A stretch of DNA of 64,000 nucleotides from RH-AL1 sp965198495. GTDB lineage: Bacteria > Pseudomonadota > Alphaproteobacteria > Rhizobiales > Beijerinckiaceae. Location: positions 744,001 to 808,000 of the forward strand of contig CBDAPL010000001.1 of assembly GCA_965198495.1 (NCBI GenBank). The letters run 5' to 3'. The number at the start of each line of letters is the position of its first letter. Within the stretch, counting starts at the first letter, position 1. Shown piece by piece: positions 1-9,294 of this stretch. Under the pieces are notes generated by a model. That model did not search any database and had not been told where the DNA came from. It saw nothing but the letters and a program-made list of their open reading frames with translations. The position numbers were made by a program, and so were the translations under genes.

Positions 1-2
1 TC

Positions 3-50
3 ATCGCTGCATCTATCGGTACGGGCGCCGATATTGCCGATACTGACTAA
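3..50 (+). CDS. possible 3' end of a truncated gene
   Basis: One forward frame is open from the left edge and ends at a TAA at 48-50, encoding 15 residues that read like an ordinary protein C-terminus (IAASIGTGADIADTD). The other two forward frames also stop within the first 60 bases but read less like protein. Too little is present to name a family, and the segment could be non-coding. Confidence 0.25.
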   Translation: MAASIGTGADIADTD

Positions 51-173
51 CGCGCTCTGACGGGCCGAATACCCCGAAGCGGCGACCAAACGCTCCGCGG
101 TCATGAGGCGTGAAGGCGTGCCGCGGGCCGCCGCCGGGACGGTTAGATCCAGGAGCGGCCCGCGACCGCGACG

Positions 174-725
174 TTATTCCGCCGCAGCGGCGGCCGTCGT
201 CGATTTGGTGGACAGCAACGTCGCCAGCTTCAGCGCGACGATGCCGAAGACCGCTGCGACGAGGATCGACAGGACGATGCAGACCAGTGGGTTGGTCGGC
301 GCGACGCTCGTCAGATTGGCGGTGGTCAGCAATTCCTTCGGGTTGCCGAGAAGGAAAGCGAACGTCATGGCGTAACCGATGACGGTCGCCGGGATCGCCG
401 GGAAGATCGGGATGTTCGCGACGAGCGCGAGACAGCCGGTGGTGATGCCGACGATGATGCCCGCCCAGACGGGCAAGGTCAGCGTGGCGGCGAGCGGCAC
501 GTTCAGGATGATCATCGAACCGATCCAGGCGATGACGACGCCGCAGATCTCGCAAATGACCATGTTCTTGAAGGCCTCATTGGTCCCGCCGAGCGCAACG
601 CCGGTCGCGGTCGCGATGAAGATCGCCCAAATAAGGATGTAGCCGGCGGCCGGGCCCAGACTGAGGTAGGTGAGAATCCCACCTATGACGCACAAAACCA
701 GTGCGAGTGCGTTGACGAAGCTCAT
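174..725 (-). CDS. DUF1097 family membrane protein
   Basis: This 183-residue protein is almost entirely hydrophobic, with about five to six membrane segments and a small Ala/Thr-rich C-terminal tail. Its composition and length match the DUF1097 inner-membrane family, whose function is not established. An in-frame start lies upstream at 797, but the ATG at 725 is preferred because a GGGAGAG ribosome site sits just upstream and the protein then begins directly with a membrane segment (MSFVNALALVLC). It is transcribed alone towards the left edge. The family assignment is by pattern recognition; no catalytic motif is visible. Confidence 0.75.
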   Translation of the reverse strand: MSFVNALALVLCVIGGILTYLSLGPAAGYILIWAIFIATATGVALGGTNEAFKNMVICEICGVVIAWIGSMIILNVPLAATLTLPVWAGIIVGITTGCLALVANIPIFPAIPATVIGYAMTFAFLLGNPKELLTTANLTSVAPTNPLVCIVLSILVAAVFGIVALKLATLLSTKSTTAAAAAE

Positions 726-931
726 TGATGACTCTCCCGACCGCGTCCATTCGAGGTAGATTGCTTCCACGCGAATGAAGCGCGATGAGATTTGCATGCA
801 GTCACGACCCGCATGAGTCTCTTTTACCGGCGCTGAATTTCTAAGCGGTCTAAAGATAAGTCACAACTGCCGCCTTGACGCGTTCGCGCCGGCGTGGATC
901 GGCATAACGCCTCGATGTGCGGCACGACGCA

Positions 932-1183
932 TCAGAGGTGTTCAGCGAGCGCGCAATATTCATCCAGAAGATGCTGTAAATTTGTGTTCGGATATTGCCT
1001 TGCGCCTCCCGCCCTTCGCGTCGCTGCCCAGTTGATGATGGCTTGTTCTGCCATGTGCTGCACCGAAGACCGACGCTCTGCAGTCAATCCGATCACGTGT
1101 CCGCCGTAGCCGATCTCTCGCGCGATGACATCCATGATGCAGACGAACTTCGCATCCAGAGAAACTTCATAGATGTGCGCCAC
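932..1183 (-). CDS. small hypothetical protein
   Basis: An 83-residue reading frame opens with GTG at 1183. It has mixed, soluble-protein composition (MAHIYEVSLDAKF at the N-terminus) and no membrane segment or recognisable domain. No convincing ribosome site precedes the GTG. It sits in an otherwise gene-poor stretch between the DUF1097 and DUF2934 genes, and no overlapping frame on either strand looks more protein-like. It may be a genuine lineage-specific gene or a chance frame. Confidence 0.35.
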   Translation of the reverse strand: MAHIYEVSLDAKFVCIMDVIAREIGYGGHVIGLTAERRSSVQHMAEQAIINWAATRRAGGARQYPNTNLQHLLDEYCALAEHL

Positions 1184-1358
1184 AGCCGTGATCTCTGCTC
1201 GATATGTGCCCGCACTGTCGGCTCGCCGACCGCTCGAACCGCCTTGTCAGCATGATTACGGTCGACATAACGAAAAGGCTTCGTGGCAAGCTCGATCGTC
1301 ACTTGATCTTGGAACTACGAGGGGGACGGGAGGGGGCGCGAATGCAGTACAGCGGCGC

Positions 1359-1375
1359 GTTAAGCATGCCTTAAC
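1359..1375. promoter_or_regulatory. perfect inverted repeat upstream of DUF2934 gene
   Basis: GTTAAG and CTTAAC form a perfect 6-bp inverted repeat around CATGC, 48 bp before the DUF2934 start. The size and symmetry suit a dimeric repressor site, but there is no T-run and no regulator to pair it with, so this is only a candidate operator. Confidence 0.3.
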
Positions 1376-1423
1376 CAATGATGATGTTTGTTGCAGCCTC
1401 GCGAGCAACGAGGATCGAAACCG

Positions 1424-1726
1424 ATGGACTCTTTCGAACAGCAGGTAAGAGAGCGCGCCTACCACATCTGGATCTCGGCCGGCATGGCCGACGGAAAGGC
1501 TGACGAGCATTGGATCTTGGCCGAGCGGGCGCTCTTGCGCGAACAGGCTCCGAAAGCCGCGGCAAAGACCAAGGCCGTTGCGCGCAAGAAAACGTTGGCT
1601 AAGCCAAGCGCGTCAGAAGCGACGGTGAAGACCAGCAGCAAGAAGCTGTCGGTAAAGGATGCGACAAGCGCACCCGCTAAGAAGGCGCGCGTGCAACCAT
1701 CTATTGGAGAACACGTCGCGCATTGA
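1424..1726 (+). CDS. DUF2934 domain-containing protein
   Basis: This 100-residue protein starts with a short DUF2934-like segment (residues 1 to about 40: RAYHIWISAGMADGKADEHW, then a Leu/Glu-rich helix). A Lys/Ala/Ser-rich low-complexity tail follows, resembling histone-like basic tails. DUF2934 proteins are small, common in Hyphomicrobiales and of unknown function; the basic tail suggests nucleic-acid or polyanion contact, which is inference. The ATG at 1424 is chosen over the in-frame start at 1388 because the family begins at this point and a GAGGA motif precedes it. Confidence 0.75.
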   Translation: MDSFEQQVRERAYHIWISAGMADGKADEHWILAERALLREQAPKAAAKTKAVARKKTLAKPSASEATVKTSSKKLSVKDATSAPAKKARVQPSIGEHVAH

Positions 1727-1769
1727 CGGGTGGCAAGCCTGGCCAAGCCTCGCCAGTCAATCGCATCGT

Positions 1770-1795
1770 GGAACGTTCGGCCAAGCTGAGCGGTT
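1770..1795 (+). promoter_or_regulatory. candidate EcfG-type promoter for the DUF1328 gene
   Basis: GGAAC at 1770-1774, a 17-bp spacer and GGTT at 1792-1795 resemble the alphaproteobacterial general-stress sigma EcfG consensus (GGAAC, 16-17 bp, CGTT). The element lies 33 bp upstream of the DUF1328 start. DUF1328/YtjA-type small membrane proteins are often stress-linked, which fits. The -10 differs from consensus by one base. Confidence 0.45.
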
Positions 1796-1828
1796 GGACG
1801 CGTCATAAATCAAGCCGAGCGCTCCACC

Positions 1829-2008
1829 ATGCACCTTCTAAAGTACGCGATCATCTTCTTCGTCATTTCGCTGATCGCCGGCGGTCTCGGCTTTTCCGGC
1901 GTATCCGCCGCCGCAGGCGGTATCGCCAGGATCCTGTTCTTTATTTTCCTGGCTATAGCGGTGCTGATCCTGGTGCTCGGCCTTACGGTCTTCCACGCCG
2001 CCACCTGA
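1829..2008 (+). CDS. DUF1328 (YtjA-like) small membrane protein
   Basis: The frame encodes 59 residues beginning MHLLKYAIIFFVISLIAG and ending in TGA at 2006-2008. It contains two hydrophobic segments (about residues 5-23 and 33-54) separated by GFSGVSAAAGGIAR, the signature organisation of DUF1328 (UPF0391/YtjA) proteins, which are typically 50-60 residues long. The family is an inner-membrane protein of unknown role, often induced by stress. A possible EcfG promoter lies just upstream. Confidence 0.85.
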   Translation: MHLLKYAIIFFVISLIAGGLGFSGVSAAAGGIARILFFIFLAIAVLILVLGLTVFHAAT

Positions 2009-2027
2009 CCGCGCGGCTACCCAAGGA

Positions 2028-2675
2028 TCAGAGACGCGCCGCGCCGATGATCCGGCCATCCGTGGCCTGGACGATGACGGCCGTGTCCTGACCTGATCCG
2101 CGCGGGGCCGACACGGTTAGCGGCGCTCCCCTGTATTCGCCGATGCTCCGCATCGATCGCACGATATTCGACTCCGTGAGGGTTCGCCCTGAGTTCTCGC
2201 CGCGTCCAATCTGCGTCTCGTGGCGTGGATCGAAACCGATGAGCAGGACGCGCCCGCTGCCCTGACCTTGTCCGATCGCGACCGAGATGCCGTTGCCCGA
2301 CCGGCTGAGGCTGACCGGCGCCGCGTTCTCAGCCTCGCCCCTGGATGCGGAGATCGCCGAGGCGACCTCCCCCCGCTCCGAACCGACCAGGCCGCGCCTT
2401 CCGTCGACCACCATCTCCGGTGTGTAGGAGCCGCCGCCGAGCCGACCGGCATAATTCGCCTGTCGGCTTGTCGCGGCCTCCGTTGAGAACGGGTCGCGCC
2501 ACCCAAGCGAATTCCAGTAGGTGACGTGAAAGGCCAGCGGGAGAATGTCGCGACGGCCGGTCAGACTGGTGAGGTAGGCATCGGCCGGAGGGCAGGATGA
2601 ACATCCCTCCGACGTGAAGAGTTCGACGACAACCGGCCGGGAAGCGGCGAAGGCGACGCTCGAGGTCAGAGTCAA
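2028..2675 (-). CDS. DUF1223 family protein, N-terminus frameshifted
   Basis: The encoded protein carries the DUF1223 hallmarks: a thioredoxin-like start with VVVELFTSEGCSSCPPAD, then AFHVTYWNSLGWRDPF and a YTPEMVVDG block. The family is predicted to be secreted with a thioredoxin-like fold; substrates are unknown. As written, the frame can start only at TTG 2675, lacking most of a signal peptide. One base upstream a second frame starts at ATG 2709 and encodes MRLSLLPLAIG, exactly the missing leader. Removing one T from the run at 2674-2676 (minus strand GGGTTTG) would join them as MRLSLLPLAIGLTLTSSVAFA. The full gene therefore probably spans 2028-2709, interrupted by a one-base insertion or a sequence error. 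Confidence 0.8.
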   Translation of the reverse strand: MTLTSSVAFAASRPVVVELFTSEGCSSCPPADAYLTSLTGRRDILPLAFHVTYWNSLGWRDPFSTEAATSRQANYAGRLGGGSYTPEMVVDGRRGLVGSERGEVASAISASRGEAENAAPVSLSRSGNGISVAIGQGQGSGRVLLIGFDPRHETQIGRGENSGRTLTESNIVRSMRSIGEYRGAPLTVSAPRGSGQDTAVIVQATDGRIIGAARL

Positions 2676-2849
2676 ACCCGATCGCCAGCGGCAGCAGAGA
2701 CAGGCGCATGAGGAACCCTACTTCGACGGATCGGGAGTTTGAGACGACATAGACACTTCGCCGAGCGCCGCGTCGGGTTACATGGCGAGTCGACAGGCGC
2801 GTCCCGAGAAACCGGCGCGGCGCGCGCCGGACACTTTTGCGCGGCGTTC

Positions 2850-3566
2850 TCAGTTCGTCGCGGCGAGCACCGGGCTCGATTGATAATCCTTCGGGAAAAG
2901 CTTCTTCAGGCCCTCGACCTTGGGAATGTCGTTTTGCGCGATGTAGCCGTCATTGGGATGGAGGGTGAGGTAGTTCTGGTGGTAGCCCTCGGCCGGATAG
3001 AAGGCCTGCAGGGGCGTAACCTTGGTGACGACGGGTGCGCCGAAGACATGCGACGTCTGCAATTGTGCGACGTAGGCATCCGCGACCTTGGCCTGCTCGG
3101 GCGTGGTCGGAAAGATGTTGGAGCGATATTGCGTGCCCTCGTCGGGGCCCTGCGCGTTCAACTGCGTCGGGTCTGTCACGACCGAAAAATAGATCTGCAG
3201 CAGCTTGCCGTAGCTGACCTGGCTTGGGTCGTAGGTGATCTTGACGCTTTCGGCATGGCCTGTCTCGCCGGAGCTGACGATCGGATAGGATGCCGTCTTT
3301 GCGGAGCCGCCGGTATAGCCCGACACGACGTCCTGAACGCCCTTGACGTGCTGGAAGACGCCCTGCACGCCCCAGAAGCAGCCGCCGGCGAGAACGGCCG
3401 TCGCCGTCTTCGCGCCGCTCGTCGGCATCTCCACCGTCGGCGGCGGAACCACCTTCATTTCGTCGGCGGAAGCATGGCGCTGCGGCCAGAAGGCCGCGCC
3501 GATGGCGATCAACCCCACGGCGCCGGGAAGGAGCATCTGGCGCGTTGAACCTGTCTTGATGTTCAT
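2850..3566 (-). CDS. msrA: peptide-methionine (S)-S-oxide reductase MsrA, exported form
   Basis: MsrA reduces the S-epimer of methionine sulfoxide in proteins. The 238-residue product has an N-terminal membrane or signal segment (residues 11-28), then the catalytic motif GGCFWGVQ with nucleophilic Cys63. It continues with the family blocks SGYTGG, YDP, DPTQLNAQGPDEGTQYRS and AEGYHQNYL. The leader places it in the periplasm or anchored to the inner membrane, unlike cytoplasmic MsrA. It lies 27 bp downstream of msrB on the same strand, so the pair likely forms an operon repairing both sulfoxide epimers in envelope proteins. Confidence 0.95.
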   Translation of the reverse strand: MNIKTGSTRQMLLPGAVGLIAIGAAFWPQRHASADEMKVVPPPTVEMPTSGAKTATAVLAGGCFWGVQGVFQHVKGVQDVVSGYTGGSAKTASYPIVSSGETGHAESVKITYDPSQVSYGKLLQIYFSVVTDPTQLNAQGPDEGTQYRSNIFPTTPEQAKVADAYVAQLQTSHVFGAPVVTKVTPLQAFYPAEGYHQNYLTLHPNDGYIAQNDIPKVEGLKKLFPKDYQSSPVLAATN

Positions 3567-3592
3567 GGACGTTCCTCAGTTCGCGGAAGGGC

Positions 3593-4093
<501 letters not shown>

Positions 4094-4291
4094 GGGAATC
4101 TCCTGAGTTGTCCAAGCCCCCCGCAAGCAAGCGGCACGGCGGCTCTGAGCGGGCTGTCATCGACACTTACGTCAGAACCGGTAAAAAGGTTACGCAAGCC
4201 GCGAGCGTCGTGTATCGCGCGGTCAGGTAGGTCCCTTTAGGCCTGCTTAGCGCTAGAATTGCGGCGTGCCGGCATGAAAGCGGAGGATCGT

Positions 4292-4807
4292 ATGCAAAAC
4301 CCAATCGATCGCGTAAGCCGCGTCCATGTCTGGACCCTGGCGGCTGTCATTACCGCGTCGTGCGCCGGATCGATGCCCGCGCGGGCGCAGACCACACCTC
4401 AGGACTCATCCTCTCCTCAGCCGACGCTGCCGGCGTCGGGTAGCCTGACAACGTCACCTGTCGTCGACAGCATCGTCGGCAGGCCGCAGCCCGCGCTCGA
4501 GGTTCACAAACGGCCGATGCACGCGACGCGCCGACATGTCCGGCATTATGCGCGCGCGAGACCCGTTCCGCTCGACCTTAATCGGCCCGCACTCGCCGGC
4601 GTCGAGCTTCTCGTCGCGCTGCCGCCGCCTGGGCAGCCGCCGCACATCGTCGTACCGGCGCCCGATTACGCGCTCGACACAATCGCCGCGGCCTTTTTGA
4701 CGCCGGCACCGCCGATCATATGCCACGACGTCCGCCGCGACCCGGATCTCCCCGATCCACGCCTCTACCGCGAGCGGACGGTGGCGTGCCAGCCCGACAA
4801 TCCCTAG
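4292..4807 (+). CDS. hypothetical exported Pro-rich protein
   Basis: A 171-residue protein with a signal peptide (hydrophobic residues about 13-30, cleavage near ARAQ) and a Pro/Ser/Thr-rich mature part lacking any known domain. Four cysteines or fewer are visible. GGAGG at 4282-4286 decides the ATG at 4292 over the upstream ATG at 4274. It is divergent from msrBA and convergent with the large acyltransferase gene. Function cannot be inferred; an envelope location is likely. Confidence 0.6.
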   Translation: MQNPIDRVSRVHVWTLAAVITASCAGSMPARAQTTPQDSSSPQPTLPASGSLTTSPVVDSIVGRPQPALEVHKRPMHATRRHVRHYARARPVPLDLNRPALAGVELLVALPPPGQPPHIVVPAPDYALDTIAAAFLTPAPPIICHDVRRDPDLPDPRLYRERTVACQPDNP

Positions 4808-4837
4808 CCGAGCCGCTCGCGCCAGAGCGGTGCGCGC

Positions 4838-7800
4838 TCAGGCCGCCGAAGCCTTCTGGTCTTCGCGCTCGTCGACAAGGTGTTTGACGCCGGCATAGTC
4901 GACCTTCCCGCTGCCGAGGAGCGGTATGGTCGCGATGGTTTGCACGTCGGCCGGCACCATCAAGTCCGAGGCGCCTTTGGATTTGGCGAAGCTTGCCATC
5001 TCCCCGCGCGAGGCGCCGGGCTGCTGGGTAATCAGAACGACACGCTCGCCCTTGCGGGCGTCGGGCATCGCCGCAGCGGCGGAGATCACATCCGGCCAAA
5101 GCTCGGCCGCGAGTTGCTCGATCGCCGCGAGCGACACCATCTCGCCGGCGATCTTGGCGAAGCGCTTGGCGCGGCCCTTGATCGTGATGAAACCCTTGGC
5201 ATCGATGGACACGATGTCGCCGGTGTCGTGCCAGCCACCCTGCGGCGGCTGCAGAACGCCCGGGCGGTCGTCCTTGAGGTAGCCCAGCATCGTATTGGGG
5301 CCGCTCACCACGAGCCTGGCCCCATCCTCGATGCCATCGACGGGTTCGAGCCTCGCCTTCATGCCGGGCATCATGCGCCCGACGCTGCCGTTCTTGTTGA
5401 ACATGGGCGTGTTCAGCGCGAGGACGGGGGCCGTCTCGGTGATGCCGTATCCCTCGAGGATGCGCAGCCCGAACTTCTCGAGATACACGGCGCGCGTGGC
5501 CGCCTTCACCGGTTCGGCGCCGGCCATCACGTAGCGCAACGAGCGCAGATCGTAGGCGTTGGCGACCCTTGCGTAGCCGGCGAGGAAGGTGTCCGTGCCG
5601 AAGAGGATCGTCGCGTTGGAGCTGTAGATCAGCTCCGGCACGATCCGGTAATGCAGCGGCGAGGGATAGAGGTAGACCTTCACCCCGAAGACGACCGGCA
5701 CGATCGTGCCGATGGTGAGCCCGAAGGCATGGAACATCGGCAGCACGTTGAAGACCGTGTCCTCGCGGCTGAAGTCGACCACGGCGCGCGACTGCGCGGC
5801 ATTCGACAGCATGTTGCGATGCGAAAGGACGACGCCTTTCGGCTTGCCTTCCGATCCCGACGTGAACAGCACGGCGGCCGGATCGTCGGCGCCGCCGTTG
5901 GCGCCACGCCTCGGCGAGATCGCCTCCTTCCAGCGCAGAGCGGCCGACAGTTTGTCGAGCAACCCCACGGTGGTCCGTAGGTCCTCGAGATAGACGATCT
6001 TGTACTGCGCGCCGATCTCGCCGATCAGCTTGTCGAGCTTGCCCTTCTCGATGAACGCGCGCGACGTGATGATCGTGTCGAAGCCCGCCGCGACGCCGGC
6101 CGCCTTGATGTTTGCGGCGCCCGCGGAGAAGTTGACCATCGCGACGACGCGCTCGGCCGATATCAGGCCGAGCAGGCTGACCACGCAGCCGATCGACGTC
6201 GGCAGCATCAGGCCGACCGTGCCGCCGCGCGGCACCAGTGGCGAGAACTTCTTGCCGAGCACGCGGGCGCCGATCAGCGCGCGCTTGTAGGTCATGGTGC
6301 CGGATACCGGATCCTCCAGCACCACGTGGTTTGGTCCATGCTCTAGCGCCGCGTCGACGACCGCCTGGAACACGGTGCGATCGGTCGAGGTGGTCTCGAA
6401 GATCATCTCCGACATGACCGCGTAGAGGGCGGCACCGGCCGCCTGACGGCGCATGCGGCCCTTCAGTTCCGGTGCCAGCTCGATGCGTCGCGGCTCGAGG
6501 ATCGTCACCTTGATACGTTTGAAAAGCGACCTGTTGACCTGCCGATCCGTAAGATAGGAGAAGCGCGTCTTCTCCGCGCCCTCGATGCGGACGGGCACGA
6601 CCGGGACGCCCGACTTGTCGGCGATCAGGCCGGAGCCGTCGTAGACCTTCATCAGGCTGCCGGTCCGCGTGATCCGGCCCTCAGGGAAGATCACCAGGGT
6701 CGCGCCGCCTTTCACCGCCTGGATGAGCTGCCGCGTCGCGAGGGGTTTGGTCGGATCGAGCGGCAGCGCGTTCATGTATTTGACGACGGGCTTCATCCAC
6801 CATTTCTGCGCGAACGTGTGGTCGATGGCGAAGATCGGGTCGTTGTCGAGGATCGAGAAGGCGATCTCGGCATCGAGCAGGCTCGTGTGGTTGAGCGCGA
6901 CGATCGCGTTGGGGCCGGCTTTGGCGACGTTCTCGAGGCCGGTGACGTCGAGGCGATAGACGAGGCGGAAGACGATAGCCGCGAAGTCGCGCAGCGGGTT
7001 CGTCGGCAGGACGAGGAAGATCCACGCCGACGACAGGACGCCGAGGACGCCAAGCAGCAGGAAGACCTCCGAGGTCGTGAAGCCGATCGCCTCCAGAATG
7101 CCGACCGCGACCGAGCCAAGCACCATGAACACGGCGGATAGGACGTTCACGGCGGCGATGACGCGCGCGCGATGGTCGGCTGGCGCCCAGGCCTGAACGG
7201 CGGCGAACGAAGGGACGATGAAGAGGCCGCCGAAAATCGAGATCAGCGCCAGATCGATGCCGAAGTGCCATCCCATCCAATGATCGAAGAACGCCGGGAC
7301 GCCGAGCGGCGGGTTGTGTGGGACGACCTTGTGAAGTTGCCAGGCGAGGTCGAAAGAAACGAAGGCAATGCCGAAGCCGGCGATCGGCGTCGGCAGCATG
7401 AGGATGCGACCGTTGACCAGCCATGATGCCAGGCCGGAGCCGATCGCGATGCCGATCGCGAACATCGCCAGATAGACCGACACGACCATGTCGGTCCCGC
7501 CAAGCTCCATCTTCACGATGGGCGGCAGCAGCCCGAAGACGATGGCGCCGATCAGCCAGAAGATCGAGACGAACACGCCGCCGCGCCACAGGCGCGCATC
7601 ATGCCAGAGGTGGCGCATGAGGTTGGTCGTCGAGCGAAAGACGTTGTAGTCGACCTTGAGCCCGGGGTCGCCCTCGCCGGTGCAGGGGATGAAGAGGCTG
7701 GCGACCCAACTCAAGGCCGCGAAGACGAGCGTGAGGGCCGTGAAGTAGAGCGGATCGCCGCTGCCGCCGTTCATCGAAAGGGCGGCGATGAACGTGCCGG

Positions 7801-8260
7801 CGTTGATCGCGATGAAGGTCGCGCCTTCCACGAGGGCGTTGCCGGCCGGAAGGTCGTGCTTGACCAGCTGATCCGGCAGGATGCCGTATTTCACCGGCCC
7901 GAACAGAGCCGAGAGGATGCCGAAACAGGTGAGCGCGACGAACAGCAGCGGAATGGAATGCATCAGGAAGCCGGCGGCGGCGATCGCGACGGCGCCGAAC
8001 TCGACGAACTTGATGCGGCGCGCGACGAGCGCTTTGTCGTAACGGTCCGCCCATTCGCCGCCGAGCGACGAGAGGATGAAAGACGGGAACATGAAGAGGG
8101 CGCCGGCGATCTGGATCATCGACGCGGACTTCGCCGCCGTCAGCTCGATCATCAAAAGAAAGACGAGAGCGGTCTTAAGGTAGGAATCGTTGAAGGCCGC
8201 GAAGAACTGGCACCAGAACAGCGGCGCGAACTTTCGGCTTCTCAGCAAGTGTCCGCGCAT
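4838..8260 (-). CDS. aas: LplT-PlsC-acyl-ACP synthetase fusion (Aas type)
   Basis: This 1140-residue protein fuses three activities of lysophospholipid recycling. Residues 1-420 are a major-facilitator transporter resembling LplT, with about 10-12 membrane segments. Residues about 430-620 are a PlsC-type acyltransferase with the H(X4)D motif at His458-Asp463 and FPEGR at 525-529. Residues about 630-1130 are an AMP-forming acyl-ACP synthetase with the P-loop-like SGSEGKPKGV at 801-810 and a YGITETAP block. In E. coli transporter and Aas are separate neighbouring genes; here they form one polypeptide, so import of 2-acyl-lysophosphatidylethanolamine and its re-acylation would be coupled at the inner membrane. 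The gene is complete and stands alone. Confidence 0.93.
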   Translation of the reverse strand: MRGHLLRSRKFAPLFWCQFFAAFNDSYLKTALVFLLMIELTAAKSASMIQIAGALFMFPSFILSSLGGEWADRYDKALVARRIKFVEFGAVAIAAAGFLMHSIPLLFVALTCFGILSALFGPVKYGILPDQLVKHDLPAGNALVEGATFIAINAGTFIAALSMNGGSGDPLYFTALTLVFAALSWVASLFIPCTGEGDPGLKVDYNVFRSTTNLMRHLWHDARLWRGGVFVSIFWLIGAIVFGLLPPIVKMELGGTDMVVSVYLAMFAIGIAIGSGLASWLVNGRILMLPTPIAGFGIAFVSFDLAWQLHKVVPHNPPLGVPAFFDHWMGWHFGIDLALISIFGGLFIVPSFAAVQAWAPADHRARVIAAVNVLSAVFMVLGSVAVGILEAIGFTTSEVFLLLGVLGVLSSAWIFLVLPTNPLRDFAAIVFRLVYRLDVTGLENVAKAGPNAIVALNHTSLLDAEIAFSILDNDPIFAIDHTFAQKWWMKPVVKYMNALPLDPTKPLATRQLIQAVKGGATLVIFPEGRITRTGSLMKVYDGSGLIADKSGVPVVPVRIEGAEKTRFSYLTDRQVNRSLFKRIKVTILEPRRIELAPELKGRMRRQAAGAALYAVMSEMIFETTSTDRTVFQAVVDAALEHGPNHVVLEDPVSGTMTYKRALIGARVLGKKFSPLVPRGGTVGLMLPTSIGCVVSLLGLISAERVVAMVNFSAGAANIKAAGVAAGFDTIITSRAFIEKGKLDKLIGEIGAQYKIVYLEDLRTTVGLLDKLSAALRWKEAISPRRGANGGADDPAAVLFTSGSEGKPKGVVLSHRNMLSNAAQSRAVVDFSREDTVFNVLPMFHAFGLTIGTIVPVVFGVKVYLYPSPLHYRIVPELIYSSNATILFGTDTFLAGYARVANAYDLRSLRYVMAGAEPVKAATRAVYLEKFGLRILEGYGITETAPVLALNTPMFNKNGSVGRMMPGMKARLEPVDGIEDGARLVVSGPNTMLGYLKDDRPGVLQPPQGGWHDTGDIVSIDAKGFITIKGRAKRFAKIAGEMVSLAAIEQLAAELWPDVISAAAAMPDARKGERVVLITQQPGASRGEMASFAKSKGASDLMVPADVQTIATIPLLGSGKVDYAGVKHLVDEREDQKASAA

Positions 8261-8361
8261 GATGGTCCCGCCCTAGCTTCACCGTCACTTTGTCACGCTG
8301 TACCCCGTTTTGGCGACCCCCCTCCTAAAGGCGAATCGTGGCGTCAGGTAATGCCGAACGC

Positions 8362-9213
8362 CTAGGATTTCGCCATAAGGTCCACGGCCAAACCGTAAAG
8401 GCGGCCGCGTACGTCGGCGGGCAGCGACCCCAGGGTTTCGAGGTAGGTCTCGCCGGCCTGGCACATCGCGTCGTCGGCGATCGGCGGATCGGCGGTCTTG
8501 CCGTCGAGCAGCGCGTCGATCTCCGGTCGGCTGAGGCCCTTGCCGACGAGCGCCCTGTCCAGGCTCTGGAAGTCGAAATCGGAGGGTGTGCCGCGATCGA
8601 CCTGCTCCATGCGGCCGCCGTTCATCGCGTCGAGCCCGGCGATCGCCGCGTCGGCGACGAGCGGCCGGTGGTCGGCGGCGAAAGACAGGAAGCCGGCGCC
8701 ATTCGCGCCGTAGAGGAACGCGACGCAGAGATGCGGGTCGCGCTGCCGCAGCGCCCGCATCTCGGCGAGCTGAAGATTGAAGATCTGCGCCAGCGCCGGT
8801 TCCGGCGCTTTCGCCGCGAGCGCGCCGCGCGCCCGGCGCAGAGCGACGACGGCGTCGGCCATCACCAGATCGTCGTTGACCTCCTTGCCATCGGCACCTC
8901 TTGCCTGGTTCGCCTCGGCGAGGGCGTTCATGATGGTCTCGTAGTCGCCGGGAAACACCAGCCGCAGCCGGTCGAAGAAGCGGGTGTAGTCGGGCGCCTC
9001 GGTGATCGCCCGCTCGATCACGCCGCGCGCGGCCGCGAGGGTCGCCGGTGGCAGGCTCGAGCGCGGCGGCTCCCGCTGGCTCGCCACCTGCGTCACGTCC
9101 GCCGCTGTCGCGAGCGGCGCCGAACTCCTGAAGGCGCGCAACAGGAAGCTGGCGCCGAGCAGCAGCGCGATGATCGCGGCGAGCCCGAGCAGCACCAGCC
9201 GCAATTCCCTCAT
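8362..9213 (-). CDS. hypothetical membrane-anchored protein
   Basis: A 283-residue protein with one N-terminal membrane segment (residues about 5-26) followed by a helical soluble domain, presumably periplasmic. Two pairs of features stand out, a LRQRDPHLCVAFLYG block and a late Cys in DDAMCQAGETYLETL, but no known catalytic motif is apparent. The ATG at 9213 gives an immediate hydrophobic anchor. It lies between the cystathionine lyase and aas genes on the same strand, with about 80-100 bp on each side. I do not recognise the family. Confidence 0.7.
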   Translation of the reverse strand: MRELRLVLLGLAAIIALLLGASFLLRAFRSSAPLATAADVTQVASQREPPRSSLPPATLAAARGVIERAITEAPDYTRFFDRLRLVFPGDYETIMNALAEANQARGADGKEVNDDLVMADAVVALRRARGALAAKAPEPALAQIFNLQLAEMRALRQRDPHLCVAFLYGANGAGFLSFAADHRPLVADAAIAGLDAMNGGRMEQVDRGTPSDFDFQSLDRALVGKGLSRPEIDALLDGKTADPPIADDAMCQAGETYLETLGSLPADVRGRLYGLAVDLMAKS

Positions 9214-9294
9214 TCCAGAAAACCCCTACGCGACATGGCGACGACTTTGCCCGCAACGCGGACGCTCGGCAAGGCTACGCTTGTTGGCGCAGGC

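Noticed and set aside
4880..5980. Long plus-strand open frame of 366 codons inside the aas gene
   Set aside because: It is antisense to a well-supported gene, Arg/His/Gly-rich and without any domain; it reflects high G+C codon structure.
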